Assembly (NCBI GenBank): GCA_021186555.1
Contig: JAJKFL010000012.1
Location: 7,673,394-7,737,393, forward strand
Source of the DNA: Reticulitermes speratus
Taxonomy: Eukaryota > Arthropoda > Insecta > Blattodea > Rhinotermitidae
Reading direction: 5' to 3'
DNA: 64,000 nucleotides
Shown: positions 32,573 through 44,500 of the stretch, piece by piece
Numbering within the stretch: position 1 is the first letter of the stretch
How the letters are laid out: each line of letters begins with the position of its first letter
The notes under the pieces: generated by a model
Told to the model about the DNA's origin: nothing
Databases searched by the model: none
Seen by the model: only the letters and a program-made list of their open reading frames with translations
Translations under genes and position numbers: made by a program

Positions 32573-35500
32573 CTGTAATGTAACACAACAAGGTTAGATG
32601 TGATAAGCGCGTATTTGTATAGTTGAACAACTTATGGAAATTAGTAATAAAACATGTGGCCCTGGATAGCTCAGTCGGTATAGCGACTTGCTACGGGCTG
32701 GACGGTCCGGGGATCGAATCCCGCCGATCCCAGTGGCCGTAGGTCTAAGGCGTGGGTCTGTGGCCGCTCGCTTACTAGGATCGTGGGTTCGAATCCCACC
32801 GGGGGCATGGATGTTTGTGTTGTGTTTGTAAGGACGGTAATATGGAACGTAAAGTGACACGAAGGACGAAAGGATTTAAACAGTACAAAAATGGATCAAA
32901 GGGGAAAAACCCCGGACATGCAAAAAGAAAAAAAATCCCGGCGGGGGCGAGATTTTCCGCACCCGTCCAGACCGGCCCTGGGGCCCACCCAGCCTCCTGT
33001 ACAATGGGTACCGGGTCTCTTTCCCGGGGGTAAAGCGGCCGGGGCGTGGATTTGACCACCCACCCTTATCTAGTGCATAGGTTAAAGAAAGAGTAGAGCT
33101 ATACCTCTACTCCCCCTTTGGGCCTTCATGGCCCGTTCTAGGGAGAACTTTACCTTTAATGTATTAAATCAATAGCACAACAAATTGTAACTTTTTAACG
33201 ATGACTCATATGAAATAATTTGTGACTAAAGTTGGAAGAGTAATCACAGAAATGAGAGTGGTTATTTTTAATTGCACACCTTTTTTTGTTGTCCTCTATT
33301 TTATGCTTGTATGCCATAGGTATCAACATATGTGCTGTGTAAACAATCTGAAAAGATGGCATTATTTAAAGGAGAATAACTTTTATTTACTGATAAAGCA
33401 TCATATTCTCAAATTAGTCATTACAAAAGTATAGGAACAATACGGTAAAAATTCAGTTCTGAAGGGCACGCAGTGTTTTCGGCTCAAAATTCAGCGTACG
33501 TAACAAGAAAAATGACGTAAAGCAAAATTTATGCTTCTCATTATTCCGTACTGTGTATACGACGTACAGTTTACATTTCATATGCGTGAAAAAATAAGAT
33601 ATCGGGATTATAATTATAACAGATGTTCCCGAAAAATTTCCCACTCGTCGGCCTTTATTTTTCGCTCCTCAGGGACGAGCGCGTGTGTGACTCTTTGAGC
33701 CCTGATCGTTTAGATGTGACACAGAGAAGAAATACCTGTGGCTGCTGAGGCTGTTCCTCCTTTTTCATTCACCTCAAGCTCTGCCTTTTGTACAATATCG
33801 GACACGGAAAGCGTTTCGTCGCGCATTGTAATTCCTCCAAGATCTGAATTAATGGTGAACACATCTGTTAGACCAAGCTGAAAGTATCAAATTAATGGTG
33901 AATGCATCTGTTAGACCAATATGAAAGTATCAAATTAATGATGAATACACCTGATAGACCAATATGAAAGTATCAAAATTAATGGTGAATACATCTGATA
34001 GACCAATATGAAAGTATCAAAATTAATGGTGAATACATCTGTTAGACCAATATGAAAGTATCAAATTAATGGTGAATACATCTGATAGACCAATATGAAA
34101 GTATCAAATTAATGGTGAATACATCTGTTAGACCAATATGAAAGTATCAAAATTAATGGTGAATACATCTGTTAGACCAATATGAAAGTATCAAATTAAT
34201 GGTGAATACATCTGATAGACCAATATGAAAGTATCAAATTAATGGTGAATACATCTGTTAGACCAATATGAAAGTATCAAATTAATGGTGAATACATCTG
34301 ATAGACCAATATGAAAGTATCAAATTAATGGTGAATACATCTGTTAGACCAATATGAAAGTATCAAATTAATGGTGAATACATCTGATAGACCAATATGA
34401 AAGTATCAAAATTAATGGTGAATACATCTGATAGACCAATATGAAAGTATCAAAATTAATGGTAATACATCTGTTAGACTAAGCTGAAAGTATCAAATTA
34501 ATGGTGAATGCATCTGTTAGACCAATATGAAAGTATCAAATTAATGGTGAATACATCTGATAGACCAATATGAAAGTATCAAAATTAATGGTGAATACAT
34601 CTGTTAGACCAATATGAAAATATCAAATTAATGGTGAATACATCTGATAGACCAATATGAAAGTATCAAAATTAATGGTGAATACATCTGTTAAACCAAG
34701 CTGAAAGTATAAAATTAATGGTGAATACATCTGTTAGACCAATATGAAAGTATCAAATTAATGGTGAATACATCTGATAGACCAATATGAAAGTATCAAA
34801 ATTAATGGTGAATACATCTGTTAAACCAAGCTGAAAGTATCAAATTAATGGTGAATACATCTGTTATACCAATATGAAAGTATCAAATTAATGGTGAATA
34901 CATCTGATAGACCAATATGAAGTATCAAAATTAATGGTGAATACATCTGTTAAACCAACTGAAAGTATCAAATTAAGGTGAATACATCTGTTAAACCAAG
35001 CTGAAAGTATCAAATTAATGTGAATACATCTGTTAGACGCTTCTGAAACTTCGTTAGTAGTGGATACATCTCTTAGTTTCACTGAAAGTAACAGTTTGCG
35101 ACATTTATATCTGTATTGTAAATACTTGGCGTGTGATATCTTCCAAGAAGTTACAGTGGATTTTCGAAACAGCGTGGATGCTAAACAATCATTGGGTATT
35201 TTTTATATTGTCTTTCATCACTTTACTGTGTTTTGTTAACATTCACCACCGATTATGAACATCCACTTTTTTTAAAATACTTAGACATATCTAAAACATG
35301 TAAAAATGCAAATTTGGTGTTATTTAGTCGTCGATATTGCCATCTTGTTGGATATTATGCCATATAATTTGGTGCACTAGATAGCAAAATGATCCCAATG
35401 GCCGCGCGGTCTAAAGCGTGGGTCCGCGGCCCCTCGCTTGCTGGGATTGCGGTTTCGAACCCCGCCGGGGGCATGGATGTCTCTCTGTTGTGATTGTTGT

Positions 35501-38500
35501 GTGTTGTCAGGCAGAGGTCTCTGCGCCTGGCTGATCACTCATCCAGAGGAGTCCTACCGAGTATGGTGTGTCTGAGTGTGATCGTGAAGCATCGATAATG
35601 AGGAGGCCTAAGCCCACTAGGGCTGTCGAGCCATTAAAAAAAAAAGATAGGGAAATACTGAGGACGAGGGTTCGTGTTCTCTTCAGTGGCAAGTACATTC
35701 TCACCTTCATCAGTGTGGGAACTAGTGACATCTGTGTAGAGAGCTTGAAGCGAGGCAGAGCAAGGGAAACTTGCTTCGTGCCTCTGGTACCCAGCATGTT
35801 GGAAAGATGCTGAGGTTTCATTTGTGATACCAACTTTTCCAGACAGTGCCTCTCGTGTGGTAGAACCAGCACCATGGAGAACTCTTCGTCCTGGAAACAC
35901 AAAATATCTTGTCACCGTGTACATTTTGCTAAAACATCACAACGGTGAAATTATGATTACAGTGTGGTAGGATGTGACGCTGTGTAGTTTGGTAGTTAGG
36001 TACCGACGTTTCTGAAGAACTTGCTGCCTTTATATTCAGGGTAGATAGAGTAGATACAGTCAACGTCTATTTAACGGATTAATTCTGTTTGTTGTCCGGT
36101 TAAATTACATTTCAAAATAATACTGAAAACAATACCGTTTATATGATGTTTATTTTCAATTTCACTGCTTATAGACATGAATAGACACATTTTGCACATC
36201 CAAAAGCACATATTACACAGCTTACATTTTTAAATAAAAAGAAAATACAGTCGAACCTGGTTATAACGACTTCGGGTTATGCGACGTCTCGTCTATAACG
36301 TCAGATATTCTGTGGTACCAATTAATTCCTCACTGCTAACCATAACATTATACTACTCGGTTATAACAACACTCGTTTATAACGACACAACATATTCAGT
36401 CCCTTTCATGACGTTATAACCGAGTTCGACTCTATTTTATTTTCCTTTAGTTTTTCGAGTAATGTAGGATTGCTTAAAAGGCATGCTGTGCAAAATGCAA
36501 AAAAAGCTTCAGCTGTCTTTTTGTCTTGCCTTTGAATATAAATTTAAGGCACTACACGAGAGTTGGATGTATAGAGAGTATGTGCCCACAAATCTGCTAT
36601 GTATCCAGGAGTGTGATCCAAAACTGAGCACGAAACTTTCGGTACTTGAAACGGAACGTCGTTGACAACCAATTCACTTAAAGCTACTCTCTTGACTGAA
36701 ATATAGTCCGAAAATCTGTTTCATATATTATGTCCGAAGAACAGAGCAAACCCACACGTAACATTATACAAGTGTGCCACGGTAATTGAAAATAAAATTT
36801 GCTAAACTCTATCGAATATTTGCGGGAAAACGAAATATATGGTCATGTCCACATCAAGAACACCACAAAACATTGACATAGGTAATAGGACATTTGAAGG
36901 AGTGAGTCAGTTCAGATATCTGGGAGCCCTGGTTAACAGCCAAAATGAAATAAGTGACTGTATCAAGGATAGGATACAGAACGGAAATAAAACATATTTT
37001 GCTAACTTAAAACTTTTTAAAAGCAAGCTGCTAACAAGGAATACTAAAGTTAAAATATATAGAACACTAGTGCGACCAGTCGTCACATACGGATCGGAAA
37101 CTTGCACATTAAAAACTGGAGAGATGAATGCACTGAGATGTTTTGAGAGAAAAATATTACGGAGAATATTCGGACCGGTCCAAGATACAAATGGCTGGAG
37201 AATAAGATATAACCAGGAGCTTGACAGATTGATAGAGTGTCAGGACATAGTGAGATTTATCAAGGCACAGAGACTAAGGTGGCTGGGCCACGTAGAACGA
37301 ATGCCAGTAACGCAGATGCCAAAAAGAATGCTGAAAGGAATACTCGATAACAGAAGAAGAAGGGGACGTCCTAGGAGGAGGTGGATAGAAGATGTGATGA
37401 CGGACCTGGCGACAATGGGAATTAGAGGATGGAGGATAAAAGCAGCCGATAGAGAAGTCTGGAGGGCAGTTGTCAATGAGGTCAAAACCCACCATGTGTT
37501 GTAGAGCCAGCGAAGAAGAAGAAGAAGAAGATCGAATATTTGCAGTACATACTCTGTTGACGTTCGTGATACGTATTTGATTGCACAGTCATGTTGGGAT
37601 GTGTCATGAGCGTGACAAACCTAATTACATGTCCACTGTTCATGTCCGAAACCGAGATAGTGTAGTCGATATAGCGACTAGCGGAGGGTCCGGGGTTCCA
37701 ATCCCGGCTCTGTGGTCCACCCTTCTTTTTCAATTGTTACTACATTTAATATGTGGTCTTTTGGGTAATTACACGGCGTCGTGTGGTAATTATTTAACGA
37801 CGTTTCGGGACAACGTTTTCCTCCTTTGAATCTTGACCCGTGAAGATGGGACCGACACGTTGTCCCGAAACGTCGGTAAATAATTACCACACGACGCCGT
37901 GTAATTACCCAAAAGACCACAGATTACATCAACATCGCGGCGGAAGCCTGAAATCAAAGTTACTACATTTGTTTCCAGGGGATAAAAGCAGCCAGGGCGT
38001 GAAGTTGACAACTCACCTCCATTAAGTGTCGAAGTTAAGAATGAGTGGAGCAATACCTCTACTTCACCTTTATGCCTTCATGGCGTGGGCAGGAAAAACT
38101 TTACCTTTTACGGTTCGTGTCTCTGTGACAAGTTAGGCATCTCAGAGCGAATGCGACTTTTAAACCCTGCGAACACACTTTAAACATTCTCAGCTGTTCC
38201 TTGTTTTGCCAAAAAAAAATATAGCTTAGGAAAATTGACTATAAGGGAAAGTCGGCGAAAAAACCCGATAAACCGAAATTTCGATATATGGGAGACCGGT
38301 GTCAACCGGGGTATTTCCTGTGTGGTACAGCCTTTTGATGTTATTCGTTTTATTTATTTTCTATATATGAATTCCAAATTAAACATTTTACTATTTTGTT
38401 TTTGGAGAGGACGTCCCGTTGTGTTATACAATTCAATATAAAAATCACAAAATCAGTCAAAATATTGACTTCGCCTAAAGATGGCCTTCTTGGCTGAAAA

Positions 38501-41500
38501 AATAGCGATTTCTTGTAAGTAATCAAATTTGCTTATAATAAAATAGTTGTATTTGATTTTGTAATTTCTATATTAAACATTTTACTACTTACATCGAAGG
38601 GCAGTTCGACCCACTTGGCGCCCAAACTAGGGTCATCTCCTGCCCTGAACTTGCCAGTGTGATGCATGATGGGAACTGTAATCTCTACCCCAGGGCTCGG
38701 GCTAAAGCTCTTCTCAGCAGTTTGTTCTATCCTGAATGGTGTTAGCCAGACGCCTTTCAGATATATGCCATTCACCAATAGCAGCTGCGTCTGTGCAGAA
38801 AGGGCATCTGCAGTAATAAAATCTACCTTAATCTTGGTGTGTGGCATCCCGGTATGTTTTCTAATATGAAATTGAAAGTACTTTTTTTTCACTCAATCGA
38901 CAAAACTTTATTGGCAAACAAATTCTTGTTTGTTTACATAGCACACTTTTAACTAAACATAAAGTAACAAACACAACATTTAAAAAACACAGGGCTAAAC
39001 AAAAAATAATAAAATGTATAACAACTGTTTTGAGGTGTGAGAATTGACTATCACACTCAATTAATATGTGGTATAGGGTTACTTTTGTCGGTAAAAAGTA
39101 AAAGATAAAAGTAAAATTCACCCTAGAACGGGACATGAAGTCCCAGATGGGGAGTAAAAGTATAGCTGTACTCTTTCTTTAACCTCAGCACTAGATGGGG
39201 TGGGTGGTTAACGCCACTCTCCGGCTGCTTTACACTCGGGAAAGACCCGGTACCCAATATACAGGGGACTGGGTGGGCCTCGGAGCCGGTCTGGACGGGC
39301 ACTGAAAATCTCGCCCCAACCGGGATTTGATCCCCGGACCGTCCAGCCCTTAGCGAGTCTCTATACTGACTGAGCCATCCGGGCTCAACCTTCATACTTT
39401 TATTTTTAAAATGGTTAACCTGATGACGGCTTGAGTAAAAAGTCGAAACATGTAGCTGTTATCAACAAAAGGAATTTGTTTATCAACAAAGTTTTGTCGA
39501 CTGTCAGTCCAGTGTACGCCATCTGTAAGATCCATTTTAATATTATCCTCCCATCTATGCGTACGTCTTCCAAGTAGTTTCTTCCCTTTAGGTTTCCCCA
39601 CCAAAACTCTCTATGCATCTCTCCCCTCCCTCATACGTGCCATATGCCGCGTCCAGCTCATTTTACGTGATGGGCGGGGCATGTGGTACGTGCCAGTCGT
39701 CCACGACCCCGTTCTCCGGGTCTATAACCCTTGTTTGCAGGTATTCTGTAAGACTCCTTCTAAGAGGAAGCTACCTGTCGCAAAGCCTGTACGTAGACAG
39801 AAGAAAAACAGCACGAAAGAAGCGCACACACACTTCCACTCCCCGAACGGGAATTCGAACCCGTGATCCCAGTGCTCTGGCGGTAGACGACAGTTCACGG
39901 CTCAGACTACGGCTACTGTTTTCGGGGTCGTTAATTATACCGTAAATAAATAATCAGGTTAATCATATCACTGTTTGAGTCTGCGTCCTTTGATATTTTG
40001 CCCAAACCTCAGTTGATACAGGTGAAGGTGAAATGATCCCACCTGGCACAATTAATGAGTTGACTCTGTTGTGTGTGACGTTGGACACCCAGGAGTTGAC
40101 TTGAAAGGCAGCTTCCTCCGGCTTCAGGAAATTGGTTGTCTCAATGTCGGATAGGAAGTCTTTTATGAGCGTCTTTTTATATTCTGGTACCATTTCGAAA
40201 CCATATTGTAAGTATATCTTGTTGGCGAATTCCAGCACCAGGGAGCTCGTCTTCTGTTTCTGAAAGCGTGGCATTGTGACATTAACCCTTTAAAGACTAA
40301 GTGAAAGTACTTTTCTATCCAATGTCCCCCGATATCCGAAAAAGCATTGCTTTTGGAAGGTTCCCAGGCTTCGCCCCTTTACCCTTCTGGTAAGAGCAAT
40401 ATGTAGTAGATGAATATGAGTAGGGAACATTGGTGGAATGATATACACAGGGGAAAAACCCAAGTACTCCCGAAGAAAAATCTCCCCCAATGTCACTTTG
40501 TCCTTCACAAATCTCACATGGAATGTCCTGGGATAAAACCCAGGCCTCCGCGGTGAGAGGTCGGCGACTAACCGCCTGAGCCATGGCAGGGTCATTGAAG
40601 ACTAGGATTAACCTGAATTATATTTAAATACTGGGTCGTACCGCGCAGTAAACACACACCTTCTCTGTTATAGAAACCAGTCAGTTAACGTTGTACAGTG
40701 AAATAATCGCTGTTTGTTCTGAGATCCATACAAAACACATAAATACAGTTCGTACCGCGCAGTAAACACACTCCGTATCAGTTATACAAACCAGTCAGTT
40801 AATGTTGTACAGTGAAATAATCGCTGTTTGTTCTGAGATCCACACAAAACACATAAATACAGTTCGTACCGCGCAGTAAACACACTCCGTATCAGTTATA
40901 CAAACCAGTCAGTTAATGTTGTACAGTGAAATAATCGCTGTTTGTTCTGAGATCCACACAAAACACATAAATACAGTTCGTACCGCGCAGTAAACACACT
41001 CCGTATCAGTTATACAAACCAGTCAGTTAATGTTGTACAGTGAAATAATCGCTGTTTGTTCTGAGATCCACACAAAACACATAAATACAGTTCGTACCGC
41101 GCAGTAAACACACTCCGTATCAGTTATACAAACCAGTCAGTTAATGTTGTACAGTGAAATAATCGCTGTTTGTTCTGAGATCCACACAAAACACATAAAT
41201 GCAGTTCGTACCGCGCAGTAAACACACTCCGTATCAGTTATACAAACCAGTCAGTTAATGTTGTACAGTGAAATAATCGCTGTTTGTTCTGAGATCCATA
41301 CAAAACACATAAATACAGTTCGTACCGCGCAGTAAACACACTCCGTATCAGTTATACAAACCAGTCAGTTAATGTTGTACAGTGAAATAATCGCTGTTTG
41401 TTCTGAGATCCACACAAAACACATAAATACAGTTCGTACCGCGCAGTAAATACACTCCGTCTCAGTTATACAAACCAGTCAGTTAATGTTGTACAGTGAA

Positions 41501-44500
41501 ATAATCGCTGTTTGTTCTGAGATCCACACAAAACACATACAGTCCGTACCGCGCAGTAAACACACTCCGTCTCAGTTATACAAACCAGTCAGTTAATGCT
41601 GTACAGTGAAATAATCGCTGTTTGTTCTGAGATCCACACAAAACACATAAATACAGTCCGTACCGCGCAGTAAACACACTCCGTCTCAGTTATACAAACC
41701 AGTCAGTTAATGCTGTACAGTGAAATAATCGCTGTTTGTTCTGAGATCCACACAAAACACATAAATACAGTCCGTACCACGCAGTAAACACACTCCGTCT
41801 CAGTTATACAAACCAGTCAGTTAATGCTGTACAGTGAAATAATCGCTGTTTGTTCTGAGATCCACACAAAACACATAAATACAGTCCGTACCACGCAGTA
41901 AACACACTCCGTCTCAGTTATACAAACCAGTCAGTTAATGCTGTACAGTGAAATAATCGCTGTTTGTTCTGAGATCCACACAAAACACATAAATACAGTC
42001 CGTACCACGCAGTAAACACACTCCGTCTCAGTTATACAAACCAGTCAGTTAATGCTGTACAGTGAAATAATCGCTGTTTGTTCTGAGATCCACACAAAAC
42101 ACATAAATACAGTCCGTACCGCGCAGTAAACACACTCCGTCTCAGTTATACAAACCAGTCAGTTAATGCTGTACAGTGAAATAATCGCTGTTTGTTCTGA
42201 GATCCACACAAAACACATAAATACAGTCCGTACCACGCAGTAAACACACTCCGTCTCAGTTATACAAACCAGTCAGTTAATTGTGTACAGTGAAATAATC
42301 GCTGTTTGTTCTGAGATCCACACAAAACACATAAATACAGTCCGTACCGCGCAGTAAACACACTCCGTCTCAGTTATACAAACCAGTCAGTTAATGCTGT
42401 ACAGTGAAATAATCGCTGTTTGTTCTGAGATCCACACAAAACACATAAATACAGTCCGTACCACGCAGTAAACACACTCCGTCTCAGTTATACAAACCAG
42501 TCAGTTAATGCTGTACAGTGAAATAATCGCTGTTTGTTCTGAGATCCACACAAAACCATAAATACAGTCCGTACCACGCAGTAAACACACTCCGTCTCAG
42601 TTATACAAACCAGTCAGTTAATGCTGTACAGTGAAATAATCGCTGTTTGTTCTGAGATCCACACAAAACACATAAATACAGTCCGTACCACGCAGTAAAC
42701 ACACTCCGTCTCAGTTATATACAAACCAGTCAGTTAATGCTGTACAGTGAAATAATCGCTGTTTGTTCTGAGATCCACACAAAACACATAAATACAGTCC
42801 GTACCACGCAGTAAACACACTCCGTCTCAGTTATACAAACCAGTCAGTTAATGCTGTACAGTGAAATAATCGCTGTTTGTTCTGAGATCCACACAAAACA
42901 CATAAATACAGTCCGTACCACGCAGTAAACACACTCCGTCTCAGTTATACAAACCAGCCAGTTAATGTTGTACAGTGAAATAATCGCTGTTTGTTCTGAG
43001 ATCCACACAAAACACATAAATACAGTCCGTACCGCGCAGTAAACACACTCCGTCTCAGTTATACAAACCAGCCAGTTAATGTTGTACAGTGAAATAATCG
43101 CTGTTTGTTCTGAGATCCACACAAAACACATAAATACAGTCCGTACCGCGCAGTAAACACACTCCGTCTCAGTTATACAAACCAGTCAGTTAATGTTGTA
43201 CAGTGAAATAATCGCTGTTTGTTCTGAGATCCACACAAAACACATAAATACAGTCCGTACCACGCAGTAAACACACTCCGTCTCAGTTATACAAACCAGC
43301 CAGTTAATGTTGTACAGTGAAATAATCGCTGTTTGTTCTGAGATCCACACAAAACACATAAATACAGTCCGTACCGCGCAGTAAACACACTCCGTCTCAG
43401 TTATACAAACCAGTCAGTTAATGCTGTACAGTGAAATAATCGCTGTTTGTTCTGAGATCCACACAAAACACATAAATACAGTCCGTACCGCGCAGTAAAC
43501 ACACTCCGTCTCAGTTATACAAACCAGTCAGTTAATGCTGTACAGTGAAATAATCGCTGTTTGTTCTGAGATCCACACAAAACACATAAATACAGTCCGT
43601 ACCGCGCAGTAAACACACTCCGTCTCAGTTATACAAACCAGTCAGTTAATGTTGTACAGTGAAATAATCGCTGTTTGTTCTGAGATCCACACAAAACACA
43701 CAAATACGCTGTGTGGACAGAACGTAGAATTTGTGAATGTTAACCGTAGTGGTATATATATTAACCACTGGGCCTTTATGGGGTTAAGGAACATGTAGTT
43801 ACTTTCATTAGTGGAAAATGCCCATTGGAAATTGAAGTATATTGCAGATGCACACTTCTTGCATCTTCAGTTTTTTTTATTGTCGCAACAGCCTCTAGAG
43901 GGCCACAGCCTCCTCATTATCGAGGCTTCACGATCACACTCAGACACACCACACTCGGTAGGACTCCTCTGGAAGAGTGATCAGCCCGACGCAGAGACCT
44001 CTACCTGACAACACACAACATTCAGAAAAGACGGCGGGATTCAAACCCACAATCCCAGCATGCGAACGGCTGCAGACCCACGCCTTAGACCGCGCGGCCA
44101 CTGGGATCGGCTGCATCTTCAGTAGTTAGTCGTATTCCTGATGGATCATGCAGTTTAATTACCCAGAAAATTGCGTACGAATATTAAATGTTGTGAAAAC
44201 CTCAAATTTCATAGGCATACAAGACGTTGAGTTGTTTACCTTGAGGCTCCTGGCGATGTGTCCGTATCCGTCTCTTGCGCTGTTAGGTGACAGATGCAGA
44301 ACCGCACTCAGCTCATCCCTTGACCGCTCCAAAGCCCCCTGCTGCAGCATGGACAGTAGGACAGAGACACTGACCGGAGACACCAACACGTTGCCCGACT
44401 GGCCACACAGCACTGTCTGCGGAACAATTCGAAGCACTCTGATTATGTACAATGATTTTTGAAACTCGATCACAATAAAGGCCCAATAAAAGATCAAAAT

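Larger units (their letters stand above)
35891..38592 (-). other. Serpin intron 4
   Basis: It contains a degenerate retroposon fragment (35970-36050), part of a pogo-like end near 36060-36110, the 185-bp MITE (36248-36432), the LINE fragment (36824-37530), the fold-back at 37752-37918 and a family B SINE fragment (about 37960-38105). 38110-38590 shows nothing. Confidence 0.75.
38808..40042 (-). other. Serpin intron 3
   Basis: It contains a family B SINE (39106-39386), a hammerhead-like core (39417-39457), a LINE relic (about 39470-39620) and a further tRNA-SINE (39625-39935). 38810-39100 shows nothing. Confidence 0.75.
40260..44239 (-). other. Serpin intron 2
   Basis: It contains a tRNA-SINE (40300-40592), the 114-bp array (40637-43707) and a family A SINE (43871-44111). 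Little unique sequence remains. Confidence 0.85.

Noticed and set aside
32659-32735. Possible functional tRNA gene (tagctcagtcgg and ggatcgaatcc boxes)
   Set aside because: It is the head of a family B SINE with the body following; other copies share the same layout, and cloverleaf pairing looks imperfect.
33846-35040. Possible CRISPR-like repeat-spacer array of about 43 bp
   Set aside because: Units are nearly identical throughout and match a serpin splice junction; no spacers.
35395-35475. Possible tRNA gene
   Set aside because: Head of a family A SINE with its body and A-tail.
37760-37815. Hammerhead in the left arm of the 37.8-kb fold-back
   Set aside because: The arm keeps GAAACG but has no CTGANGA-like box upstream; only the right arm resembles a relic.
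40637-43707. Possible CRISPR array
   Set aside because: Units are contiguous 114-bp repeats without unique spacers, in a spliced eukaryotic context.
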